Positions 1 to 7,044 of a stretch of 64,000 nucleotides of DNA are shown one piece after another. The stretch is taken from positions 1 to 64,000 of the forward strand of contig JAFZYR010000020.1 of the NCBI GenBank assembly GCA_017616165.1, in the 5' to 3' direction. The stretch's first letter is position 1. The number at the start of each line of letters is the position of its first letter. Source of the stretch: Treponema sp. (GTDB lineage Bacteria > Spirochaetota > Spirochaetia > Treponematales > Treponemataceae). The notes below the pieces were generated by a model, which was not told the origin of the DNA, searched no databases, and saw only the letters and a program-made list of their open reading frames with translations. The translations under genes were made by a program, and so were the position numbers.

Positions 1-634
1 CTGCTTCGAGAATCAAAGCCTGCTTCTGTCCTTCAGCTTCGAGGATTGCAGACTGCTTGTGACCTTCTGCAATAAGAATCTGTTCGCGGCGTTCGCGTTC
101 AGCCTTCATCTGCTTTTCCATTGCATCGCGGATTGCCTGTGGAGGCTCAATGTTCTTAACCTCTACACGGTTTACCTTGATACCCCAAGGGTCTGTTGCT
201 TCATCAAGAATAGAACGCATCTTTGTATTGATAACGTCACGGCTTGTAAGAGATTCATCAAGCTCAAGCTCACCGATTATGTTACGCAAGGTTGTTGCAC
301 TAAGATTTTCCAGAGCATTGATCGGCTGTTCAACACCGTAGGTATAAAGCTTTGGATCTGTAATCTGGAAATAAACTACAGTATCAATCATCATGGTAAC
401 GTTATCGCGTGTAATTACAGGCTGTGGAGGAAAGTCAAAAACCTTTTCCTTAAGCGAAACCTTTTTTACAATGCGATCAAAAAACGGCATCTTTACATGA
501 AGTCCAACATTCCAGGTTCCCTGATAAGCACCAAGACGTTCAAGCACAAAAGCGTTTGACTGTGGAACAATTCTGATGTTTGTAATAATCAGAACCAGAA
601 CAATAACAACTAAAGCGATGATAATATAAATCAT
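1..634 (-). CDS. SPFH/stomatin-like membrane protein, partial (3' end outside window)
   Basis: Translation from the ATG at 632-634 gives one N-terminal membrane segment (MIYIIIALVVIVLVLIITN), then the band-7 sequence: RLGAYQGTWNVGLHVKMPF near the start, IRDAMEKQMKAERERR further on, and an Ala/Glu-rich coiled coil (ILIAEGHKQSAILEAEGQKQ) where the window ends. These are hallmarks of the QmcA/stomatin branch of SPFH scaffolds, which form large membrane microdomain cages. The start is supported by AAGGAGA at 641-647. Only 1 nt separates it from the stop of the upstream NfeD gene, the classic nfeD-stomatin operon. At least 211 codons are present and the C-terminus is missing. Confidence 0.93.
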   Translation of the reverse strand, partial: MIYIIIALVVIVLVLIITNIRIVPQSNAFVLERLGAYQGTWNVGLHVKMPFFDRIVKKVSLKEKVFDFPPQPVITRDNVTMMIDTVVYFQITDPKLYTYGVEQPINALENLSATTLRNIIGELELDESLTSRDVINTKMRSILDEATDPWGIKVNRVEVKNIEPPQAIRDAMEKQMKAERERREQILIAEGHKQSAILEAEGQKQALILEA

Positions 635-635
635 T

Positions 636-1088
636 TTAAATCTCCTTAACATAAGCCGTTACACCGGCAATTTCTTCGATAATGCACTTGCTGCCTTTTT
701 CAAGAACAATGTCCTCTTTTACGGCTGCAGTCCATTCCATACCATTGATTTTTACAGCACCCTTGTCCAGTGCGCTGATTTTCTTTGTCACAACTGCAAT
801 CTGTCCGATAATCCGCTCATAATTTGTTGCAATCTGCTTTTGATTCAACTTCTTTTTTACAAACGGACGCGTAAAAATGAGCAGTACCAGAGCAACTACA
901 ACAAAAATAAATAATTGAGCTGGAAACGGCAGCGGCGTAAAGGCAAGGAAAACCATTACAAAGGCGCTTATTCCAAACCAAATGGTAGTTAGGGCAAGAG
1001 TAAGCGATTCAATCACCACGCAGATGATTGTTACCGCAACCCAAACCCATGGCAAGTTATCAGATAAAACTGAAATGATACTTTGCAT
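636..1088 (-). CDS. NfeD-family membrane protein (short form)
   Basis: A 150-residue protein with three to four hydrophobic segments in the first 75 residues, followed by a soluble beta-rich C-terminal part (roughly residues 85-150, NYERIIGQIAVVTKKIS onward) typical of the NfeD OB-fold. No serine-protease domain is present, so this is the short NfeD1b-like form. These proteins are partners of stomatin/SPFH proteins, and the SPFH gene follows with a 1-nt gap, so the two are almost certainly co-transcribed. The start at 1088 has a strong AGGAGG Shine-Dalgarno site about 7 nt upstream. Confidence 0.9.
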   Translation of the reverse strand: MQSIISVLSDNLPWVWVAVTIICVVIESLTLALTTIWFGISAFVMVFLAFTPLPFPAQLFIFVVVALVLLIFTRPFVKKKLNQKQIATNYERIIGQIAVVTKKISALDKGAVKINGMEWTAAVKEDIVLEKGSKCIIEEIAGVTAYVKEI

Positions 1089-1102
1089 GTTCTACCTCCT
1101 GA

Positions 1103-1133
1103 GATTCCGTCATTCCGAACTGGTTTCGGAATC
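1103..1133. repeat. Short inverted repeat, GATTCCG/CGGAATC
   Basis: Arms GATTCCG (1103-1109) and CGGAATC (1127-1133) flank a TCATTCCGAACTGG core. This resembles short dispersed intergenic hairpin repeats common in bacterial genomes. It lies in the leader of nfeD. No other full copy was noticed in this window. Confidence 0.5.
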
Positions 1134-1233
1134 TACGCTTAATATACGGCACAATCTGTGAGGGCGCAACGGTGACAATGGTTACTTTTGGGGTGACCTT
1201 GGTTACTGCCATAGGGTAACTTTTGTTACCGCT

Positions 1234-1262
1234 TGTCATTGCGAGTGCAGCGCGGCAATCCA
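1234..1262 (+). repeat. Dispersed intergenic repeat, copy 1
   Basis: Reads GTCATTGCGAGTGCAGCG followed by CGGCAATCCA. Related copies lie at 25791-25816, 31961-32030 and 51628-51655. All are intergenic. Confidence 0.75.
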
Positions 1263-1272
1263 CTTTTTTTTA

Positions 1273-1322
1273 TTGACAAATGCTTTGACGAGTGTTATAT
1301 TGTGTATATACAATATACACAA
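1273..1322 (+). promoter_or_regulatory. Promoter with overlapping 23-bp palindromic operator
   Basis: A -35 TTGACA (1273-1278), a 17-bp spacer and an extended -10 TGTTATATT (hexamer 1296-1301) form a near-consensus promoter. A perfect dyad with arms TTGTGTATA (1300-1308) and TATACACAA (1314-1322) and a 5-bp spacer begins on the last base of the -10 and covers the expected transcription start. The placement suits repression. The obvious candidate repressor is the GntR/YtrA-type protein encoded as the last gene of the operon (2956-3327). Confidence 0.85.
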
Positions 1323-1357
1323 TGTGCGCTGCACGAATATGCACAAGGAGATGTCAA

Positions 1358-2218
1358 ATGAACCTTATCGAAGTAAACGGTCTTTGCAAAAACTTTGACT
1401 CCTTTAAATTAAAGGACGTAAGTTTTTCTCTTGAAAAGGGCTACATCATGGGCTTTATCGGACGCAACGGTGCCGGTAAATCTACAACCCTCAAATGTAT
1501 GCTCAATATCATGAATAACAATGGTGGTACCGTAAATCTTTGCGGACTTTCAATGCCAAAGGACGAAGTAGAAATAAAAAACCAGGTTGGTTATGTATTT
1601 GGCGGTGTTGATTTTTACCCGGAATCAAAAATCAAACAGATAACAGATGTAACAAAAATCTTCTACAAGGAGTGGGATGACGACCGCTACGAAAAGCTGT
1701 GCGAACGCTTTGAAATTGATCAGAATAAAAAATTCAAACAGCTCAGTGCAGGTATGAAGGTAAAATATTCTCTTGCAGTTGCCATGAGTCATAATCCAAA
1801 GCTTTTGATTCTTGATGAACCAACCAGTGGACTTGACCCTGCAGCCCGAGACGACCTTGTGCTCATGTTCCAGGAATTTATAGAAGACGGTGAACATTCT
1901 ATCCTCTTTTCTACACACATCACAAGCGACCTTGAAAAATGTGCCGACTACATTACCTACATCAAGCAGGGACAGATTCTGGCTAGCACAGACAAAGAAA
2001 GCTTCCGCACAAGCTACATCAGTGTTGCAGGAAAGAAAGATCAGCTTACTACAGAAGTTCAGGACAAAATTATAGGCTTACATAAACATCAGCTTGGTTT
2101 TGAAGGACTTATGAAAGCCGAAGATAAGCCCCTGGCCCAGACCGGCGGCTTTGAAATTGCAGAACCAACTCTCGAAGACATCATGATTCACGTAGAACGC
2201 AGACAGGAGGAAGAATAA
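1358..2218 (+). CDS. ABC transporter ATP-binding protein (YtrB/CcmA-like)
   Basis: A 286-residue ABC ATPase. Visible motifs: Walker A GRNGAGKST, signature-like QLSAGMKVKYS, Walker B LLILDEPTSGLDPAARD, and the switch His in STHITSDLEKC. It should couple ATP hydrolysis to the ABC-2 type permease encoded next. The ATG at 1358 is chosen over an upstream in-frame start near 1292 because AAGGAG lies at 1345-1350 and the earlier codons would overlap the promoter and operator. It overlaps the permease gene by one base (TAATG). The operon layout matches antibiotic or bacitracin-type exporters of the Ytr family, but the substrate is unknown. Confidence 0.92.
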   Translation: MNLIEVNGLCKNFDSFKLKDVSFSLEKGYIMGFIGRNGAGKSTTLKCMLNIMNNNGGTVNLCGLSMPKDEVEIKNQVGYVFGGVDFYPESKIKQITDVTKIFYKEWDDDRYEKLCERFEIDQNKKFKQLSAGMKVKYSLAVAMSHNPKLLILDEPTSGLDPAARDDLVLMFQEFIEDGEHSILFSTHITSDLEKCADYITYIKQGQILASTDKESFRTSYISVAGKKDQLTTEVQDKIIGLHKHQLGFEGLMKAEDKPLAQTGGFEIAEPTLEDIMIHVERRQEEE

Positions 2219-2934
2219 TGAAAAGTCAGACCTTAAACCTTTTGAGAAAAGAAATTACTCTTGGAAATTCCGCACAGACAATGATTTGGTTTATCTGCTG
2301 TTTTGGAATGTTTTTTATTCCAAATTATCCTGTGTACATCGGACCCTTTTATATTACGCTCAGCATCTTCATGACCTTTGGAATGAATCAGGTTTCGCAC
2401 GACACTCTTTATACTGTACTGCTGCCTGTTCGTAAAATAGATACCGTTAAGGCTCGCTTCCTTTTCTGCGGAATGCTCGAAGTAGTTTCTATTTTGTTCG
2501 CAGTGCTTGCAGGTCTTATCCGTTACTTTGCAAAGTTCCCGGAATCAAAATCGGGTGTTGGAATTACAGTTGCTTATATTGGATTACAGCTTGTAGTTTA
2601 TTTAATTTTCAATATCCTGTTTTTGGGAAACGTTTACAAAGATCCTGTAAAACCCGGAAAACGATATCTTGTTGCAGGAATTACTTACTTTCTATCTTAT
2701 GCAATCTGTGAACTTCCTGTATGGGCTTATTTTCATGCAGCCGGAACTATGACCGATGCGCAGATAGCTCAGGGATTTTCACTTGCCAAAATTGGACTTA
2801 TATTCTATTCTCAGGACGGCGCATTCCTTGGAAAACAAGTTTTAATCCTTCTTACCGGAATTCTGCTTTATTCGTTGTCCTGGGTTTTGACATTCCGTCA
2901 GGCAGCAAAACAGTTTGAAAAATACGATATGTAA
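2218..2934 (+). CDS. ABC-2 type permease subunit
   Basis: A 238-residue protein with about six hydrophobic segments: two in the first 60 residues, then around residues 85-105, 118-137, 150-172 and 205-226. The early segment HDTLYTVLLPVRKIDTVKAR is characteristic of the small ABC-2 membrane family (ABC2_membrane_5), in which a short cytoplasmic stretch precedes the second membrane block. It is translationally coupled to the ATPase through TAATG. With the ATPase it should form a homodimeric exporter. The substrate cannot be inferred. Confidence 0.85.
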   Translation: MKSQTLNLLRKEITLGNSAQTMIWFICCFGMFFIPNYPVYIGPFYITLSIFMTFGMNQVSHDTLYTVLLPVRKIDTVKARFLFCGMLEVVSILFAVLAGLIRYFAKFPESKSGVGITVAYIGLQLVVYLIFNILFLGNVYKDPVKPGKRYLVAGITYFLSYAICELPVWAYFHAAGTMTDAQIAQGFSLAKIGLIFYSQDGAFLGKQVLILLTGILLYSLSWVLTFRQAAKQFEKYDM

Positions 2935-2955
2935 TTTCATGTTGCCACACAAAAT

Positions 2956-3327
2956 ATGGATATAGTATTGTCACAAAAAACAGACAAACCGATTTACACT
3001 CAGATTTACGAACAGATTGCTGCCCAGATAATGAACGGGGAAATTGCAGCAGGCCAGAAGCTTCCGCCAATCCGAACGGTTGCTTTGAACCTGCGCATAA
3101 GTGTAATTCCCGTAAAGCAGGCCTGGGAGCAGCTGGAACGCGAAGGCTTTATTTCTACGGCAGCCGGGCGGGGAACCTTTGTATGCGAACTTGCACATCA
3201 CGAACTTTCAGACAAGCGTACAAATGCCGCCCGGGAGCTTCTAACCAAAGACCTGGCTGCCTGCCGCGAAATGGGACTTAGTCTGGAAGAGATTCTGGAA
3301 ATAATAAAAAAAGCCTGGGAAAAATAA
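2956..3327 (+). CDS. GntR-family regulator, YtrA subfamily
   Basis: A 123-residue protein starting MDIVLSQKTDKPIYTQIYEQ, the standard N-terminus of YtrA-type GntR regulators, with a winged helix through about residue 70 (LPPIRTVALNLRISVIPVKQ, GRGTFV) and only a short helical tail instead of a large effector domain. Members are usually autorepressors of linked ABC transporter operons and bind palindromes in the operon promoter. Such a palindrome is at 1300-1322. The gene sits last in the operon, 21 nt after the permease, whereas ytrA is usually first. No clear Shine-Dalgarno site precedes it. Confidence 0.9.
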   Translation: MDIVLSQKTDKPIYTQIYEQIAAQIMNGEIAAGQKLPPIRTVALNLRISVIPVKQAWEQLEREGFISTAAGRGTFVCELAHHELSDKRTNAARELLTKDLAACREMGLSLEEILEIIKKAWEK

Positions 3328-3336
3328 GCGGGCATC

Positions 3337-5055
3337 CTACTGCTGCTTTGAATAATATTCCTGCAGTGCCGGTTTTGCAGCAACATAGTATTTTTTAAGG
3401 GCCGGGTCAAAATGTTTTCCAAAGCTTTGCATCATGATTGAGTCGGCCTCTTCAAAATTCAAGGCTTCCTTATAAACCCTTTTACTCACAAGTGCATCAT
3501 AAACATCGGCAACAGCCATTATGCGGGCTTCCAGAGGAATTGCCTGTTCCTGTAAGCCTTCGGGATAGCCCGATCCATCCCAGCGTTCGTGATGATAGTG
3601 GGCAACATTTTCGGCAATAAGATGAAAATCAAGGTCATCGGTGGTCTTTAAAATTTCGTGGACTATGCGGGCACCCTCTGCGGCATGGGTTTTCATCTTT
3701 TCGTATTCTTCATCAGTAAAGCGGCCAGGCTTACGAAGCACGGCATCATCTACGGCAATTTTTCCAAGGTCATGCATAGGGGCAGCCTTAATAAGATTGT
3801 GACAGAATTCAGGTGTAAGCTGCAAAACATCAGTCTTACCATCCGCGCCATTTTTTTCCTGTGCCTTAATAATTTCATCAATCAGAATTTTTACGACATC
3901 GCTGGTGCGCTTAATGTGTCCGCCGGTAGAGTTGTCGCGGCTTTCTACCATGGTTGCCATTCCCATAATAAGGTTGTCGTGCATCTGAACAATATGCGCA
4001 GTTTTTTCCGAAACCTCATCCTTAAGCTTATCGTTAAATTTATTGAGCAGCGAAATATATTTCTGGTCCTTAGTATCATCCTGAATGTAAAGGATGTATC
4101 CACGGTTTGCGCGTCCATCAACAAGACGGTTTATATCAACCTGAAAAACCTGGTCCTTGTAGTTTTTAAAAAAGCTGTGCTTTCCGTTGTTCTGCGCATA
4201 TTCCTTAATTTTGTTTATTATTTCTTCATTAAGCTCCTTGTTCTTGAGCGCAGAATCATCAATACGCAGCTCTACAAGGGCCGGAAAAACTTCCTTGGCA
4301 ATATTGTTGCTTCCAAGATAATTAAACTTGTCGTCAAAGGAAATAAAGCCTGTTTTTCCGTTAAGGGCAATGGCATCAATAGCGGTATCGGTTACATCAT
4401 AAAGCATGATGCGGCGTATAATCACAAGCAGGATAACCTGGCACACAAGGAAGGCAAGCGGTACCAGATCCAGCTTAAGAGCCAGGAGCTTTCCGCCAAA
4501 AAACAAAAATACACAGATAATTTCGCAGGTCAAAAGATGCCTTAGGATATGCTTGGAAACATCCATCTTTTTTCTTATGGCATGGAAGGTTGTGGCAAAC
4601 ATTATGAACATGTAAACGACAATGAGCACATAATAAAGAGTGTGAACAATGCCATAGGTTTTATGAAGGACAAGCACATTGTTTACAAGCTCGCCTGTAA
4701 CGTTCTTATAAAATAAGCCCGAATAGCCTATGGTCAAAACAAAGCCATAGCTTATTGTGGTAACTATAAAAAGCAGGAGCCTCACCCATTTTTTTATATT
4801 CAGATTACACAGAGTGAAAATTGAATACATCAAAAACAGGTTTGCGTAACAGCCGCCTATGTACGAAATCTTTATACCTATAATTGCTTCGGGAATAGTT
4901 TTTGCCAGCGAAAGCAGATAATAGCCCATGTTAGAAAAAGGAACAATAATAAAAATACAGGTTATAAAAACCGGAAAGCGCTTACGCCACATAAAGGCAT
5001 AAATACCGCTAAGAATAACCGAGAACGCAAAGAAGAAGAGATAAAAGTAGGTCAA
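3337..5055 (-). CDS. 7TM sensor HD-GYP c-di-GMP phosphodiesterase
   Basis: A 572-residue protein. The first ~220 residues contain about seven membrane helices of the histidine-kinase N-terminal 7TM type, followed by a PAS-like segment (about 235-330), a short coiled coil, and an HD-GYP domain in the last ~210 residues. HD-GYP motifs: GGHIKRTSDVV, MHDLGKIAVDD, HAAEGARIV, HYHHERWDGSGYPEGL and MAVADVYDAL. All metal-binding His/Asp motifs are present, so it should hydrolyse c-di-GMP. The start is a TTG overlapping the TGA of the upstream esterase (TTGA); the next in-frame ATG lies within the first membrane helices. It is co-transcribed with the esterase. The ligand of the 7TM part is unknown. Confidence 0.92.
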   Translation of the reverse strand: MTYFYLFFFAFSVILSGIYAFMWRKRFPVFITCIFIIVPFSNMGYYLLSLAKTIPEAIIGIKISYIGGCYANLFLMYSIFTLCNLNIKKWVRLLLFIVTTISYGFVLTIGYSGLFYKNVTGELVNNVLVLHKTYGIVHTLYYVLIVVYMFIMFATTFHAIRKKMDVSKHILRHLLTCEIICVFLFFGGKLLALKLDLVPLAFLVCQVILLVIIRRIMLYDVTDTAIDAIALNGKTGFISFDDKFNYLGSNNIAKEVFPALVELRIDDSALKNKELNEEIINKIKEYAQNNGKHSFFKNYKDQVFQVDINRLVDGRANRGYILYIQDDTKDQKYISLLNKFNDKLKDEVSEKTAHIVQMHDNLIMGMATMVESRDNSTGGHIKRTSDVVKILIDEIIKAQEKNGADGKTDVLQLTPEFCHNLIKAAPMHDLGKIAVDDAVLRKPGRFTDEEYEKMKTHAAEGARIVHEILKTTDDLDFHLIAENVAHYHHERWDGSGYPEGLQEQAIPLEARIMAVADVYDALVSKRVYKEALNFEEADSIMMQSFGKHFDPALKKYYVAAKPALQEYYSKQQ

Positions 5056-5987
5056 TTTTCTACTACCAGCCTTTTAAAGAAGTTGCATTCATCATCGTTG
5101 CAACGCTTTGCTTCGTCCAGCTTTGGATCCAGATGGAAAACATGCCAGAGAGGTTTTTCTTGAGAAGCATAACAGTGATACTCGCACTTTACGCCGGCGT
5201 CCTGCAAAGCCTTCATAACAACAGGGGCCTGTTCAAAAAGAAAATCTCCATAGCAGGTCATTACAAAGCTCTGTGGAAAATCCTTTGTAATATGAGCGGC
5301 CGCATTCAAAAGTGCAATTTCTTCTGGGGTGCCGCCGCCTGGCATCATGCCCTGCAAAAGCAGCTTCATCTGCGAGTCGCTTGGCTCAATTGAATATTTA
5401 CCGCAGTTAAGTCCCACTGCACGAAGCGTCATATTTTTCTGGCTCAGGGGTTTTATAAAAGGAAAGCTTTTTGCAAACTCTTCGTTTGTAAGTGCTGCCG
5501 CATACATTGTCAAAAGGTGTCCGCCGGCAGAATCACCTACTGAAAAAACATTTGTTGTGTCAAAGCCATACTGCTCCTTGTTGGCAAGCATCCATTCAAA
5601 GGCCTTTTCAATATCTTCAAGGGCTGCAGGAAACTTTGCTTCAGGAGCAAGTCTGTACGAAAAATTAACTACTGCAAAGCCATACTGTGCAAGCCTCATG
5701 CAGTAAAACTGATATCTGTCCTTATCACCGTAAACCCAGGCCCCGCCATGAACACTTACAATTACTGGGAGCTTTTTTAAAGGAGTGGTTTGACCGTCGC
5801 CCTGTGCCTTTGGGCGGTATACATCAAGCAGCTGCCATTTTTTAAGGCGTTCATCATTACCAAAAAGAATATTATCAAAACGGATTACATCTTCCGGTGT
5901 TGTCTGGCCCGCATCTCGTTTATTGTCGTTTGAACCAAAGGAATGTCTGATTGACCAGGCTCCAACAAACTGTCTCAAAGTAATCAT
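5052..5987 (-). CDS. Alpha/beta hydrolase, hormone-sensitive-lipase type esterase
   Basis: A 311-residue cytosolic alpha/beta hydrolase. The oxyanion-hole motif appears as HGGAWVYGD, the nucleophile elbow as GDSAGGHL, the acid probably in TCYGDFLFEQ and the catalytic His in WHVFHLD, so the triad is complete and in order. Family members cleave short acyl or acetyl esters. No signal peptide is seen. GGAGAT lies before the ATG at 5987. It is the first gene of a two-gene operon with the HD-GYP protein. A role in deacetylating plant polysaccharides is possible but nothing here proves it. Confidence 0.88.
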   Translation of the reverse strand: MITLRQFVGAWSIRHSFGSNDNKRDAGQTTPEDVIRFDNILFGNDERLKKWQLLDVYRPKAQGDGQTTPLKKLPVIVSVHGGAWVYGDKDRYQFYCMRLAQYGFAVVNFSYRLAPEAKFPAALEDIEKAFEWMLANKEQYGFDTTNVFSVGDSAGGHLLTMYAAALTNEEFAKSFPFIKPLSQKNMTLRAVGLNCGKYSIEPSDSQMKLLLQGMMPGGGTPEEIALLNAAAHITKDFPQSFVMTCYGDFLFEQAPVVMKALQDAGVKCEYHCYASQEKPLWHVFHLDPKLDEAKRCNDDECNFFKRLVVEN

Positions 5988-6038
5988 AGAATATCTCCGT
6001 TCAGTTTTTTTATTATACCATAAATGCCTTGATTATGA

Positions 6039-6044
6039 TAGAAT
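6039..6044 (+). promoter_or_regulatory. Extended -10 (TGATAGAAT) directly before the Nudix gene
   Basis: The hexamer TAGAAT with TGn in front ends 6 nt before the ATG at 6051. No Shine-Dalgarno site can fit between them, so the transcript is predicted to be leaderless. Confidence 0.5.
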
Positions 6045-6050
6045 ATTTTT

Positions 6051-6554
6051 ATGCAAACACTTGTAAACACAACGCTGTGTTATATAGAAAAAAAACGCTG
6101 CTATCTCATGCTTCACCGCACAAAAAAGGAGCACGACTACAACCACGACAAATGGATTGGCATTGGCGGCAAGTTTGAAAACGGAGAAGAACCGCGGGAT
6201 TGTGCTGTCCGCGAAGTTTTTGAAGAAACAGGCCTTACTGTAGAGCCGGGAGACCTGCAATATTGCGGAGTTGTTACCTTTGTTGATACAAGCTCAGAGC
6301 CCTGCTACACAGAGTTCATGCATATTTTTCATACACAGCGCTTTGAAGGCAACCTTAAAGCTGATTGCGACGAAGGCAGTCTTGAATGGGTTCCTGTTGA
6401 AAAGCTTAATACCCTACCCCACTGGCAGGGAGACGAAATATTCCTTGATTTTATTGCACAGCGCCGCCCGTTTTTTTCGCTCAAATTAATTTACAAAAAC
6501 AACGTGCTGTTACAAACCTTCCTCGACGGAAAAGAATACAAGCATTTTATTTAA
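6051..6554 (+). CDS. Nudix hydrolase, MutT/MutX-like (8-oxo-dGTP diphosphatase)
   Basis: A 167-residue protein with a full Nudix box beginning GGKFENGEEP and ending REVFEETGL, matching GX5EX7REUXEEXGU. The preceding HDKWIGIG and the YIEKKRCYLMLHR start resemble the MutX/MTH1-type 8-oxo-dGTP diphosphatases that cleanse the nucleotide pool. It is transcribed alone and has no Shine-Dalgarno site; the -10 is 6 nt upstream. Its stop codon overlaps the stop of the convergent cytidine deaminase gene by 4 nt. Substrate preference within Nudix enzymes cannot be fixed from motifs alone. Confidence 0.9.
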   Translation: MQTLVNTTLCYIEKKRCYLMLHRTKKEHDYNHDKWIGIGGKFENGEEPRDCAVREVFEETGLTVEPGDLQYCGVVTFVDTSSEPCYTEFMHIFHTQRFEGNLKADCDEGSLEWVPVEKLNTLPHWQGDEIFLDFIAQRRPFFSLKLIYKNNVLLQTFLDGKEYKHFI

Positions 6555-6961
6555 AGGCTAAAGCTCTCCGGCAGCAGCTGAGCAAGCGTAAACACCTTCT
6601 GTTCGCCCTTACCGTTGGCCAGCACAATCTTAAAATCACGGTCGCAGAATTCGCTGAGCACCTGGCGGCATACTCCGCACGGAGGGCAGAAATCCTGAAT
6701 GGCAACGCTTCCATCCTGAGCCTCGGGGCCTCCCACAATCGCAATTGCAGCAAACTCGCGAACACCCTCGCTCACTGCCTTAAAAACTGCAGTACGTTCT
6801 GCACAGTTGCTTGGACCATAAGCCGCGTTTTCAATATTGCAGCCGGTCCAGACATTTCCGTTTTTATCAAGCAGCGCAGCACCCACATGAAAATGAGAAT
6901 AAGGCGCATAAGAACGCTCAGTCATTTCTATTGCTTTTTTTACAAGTTCGTCATAATTCAT
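6551..6961 (-). CDS. cdd: Cytidine deaminase
   Basis: A 136-residue protein of the size expected for tetrameric Cdd. The zinc site is complete: NCAERTAVFKA supplies the first Cys and the catalytic Glu, and CPPCGVCRQVLSEF supplies the other two Cys. The N-terminal YAPYSHFHVGAALL and GCNIENAAYGPSNCAERTA are family signatures. It deaminates cytidine and deoxycytidine for pyrimidine salvage. No Shine-Dalgarno site precedes the ATG at 6961; an extended -10 TGCTACAAT lies 6 nt upstream. Confidence 0.96.
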   Translation of the reverse strand: MNYDELVKKAIEMTERSYAPYSHFHVGAALLDKNGNVWTGCNIENAAYGPSNCAERTAVFKAVSEGVREFAAIAIVGGPEAQDGSVAIQDFCPPCGVCRQVLSEFCDRDFKIVLANGKGEQKVFTLAQLLPESFSL

Positions 6962-6967
6962 AGTTTA

Positions 6968-6973
6968 ATTGTA
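6968..6973 (-). promoter_or_regulatory. Extended -10 (TGCTACAAT) directly before cdd
   Basis: On the minus strand TACAAT ends 6 nt before the cdd ATG, with TGn adjacent upstream and no Shine-Dalgarno site. A leaderless mRNA is predicted. It is back to back with the CotH gene promoter. Confidence 0.55.
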
Positions 6974-6981
6974 GCACATGA

Positions 6982-7012
6982 TTGACATACAGTACAGAAA
7001 AGGTTGTATAAT
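6982..7012 (+). promoter_or_regulatory. Promoter of the CotH-like lipoprotein gene
   Basis: Consensus TTGACA (6982-6987) and TATAAT (7007-7012) with a rather long 19-bp spacer. It is followed by a normal leader with AGGAA about 7 nt before the ATG at 7045. Confidence 0.7.
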
Positions 7013-7044
7013 TTACAGTAAATCAAAACTTATAGGAATGAAAT

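Noticed and set aside
59-559. A 166-codon plus-strand open frame at the left end
   Set aside because: It lies antisense to the SPFH gene, whose minus-strand translation has clear family motifs and a good start.
1060-1263. A 67-codon minus-strand frame before nfeD
   Set aside because: It consists of intergenic repeat sequence and overlaps the start of nfeD in another frame.
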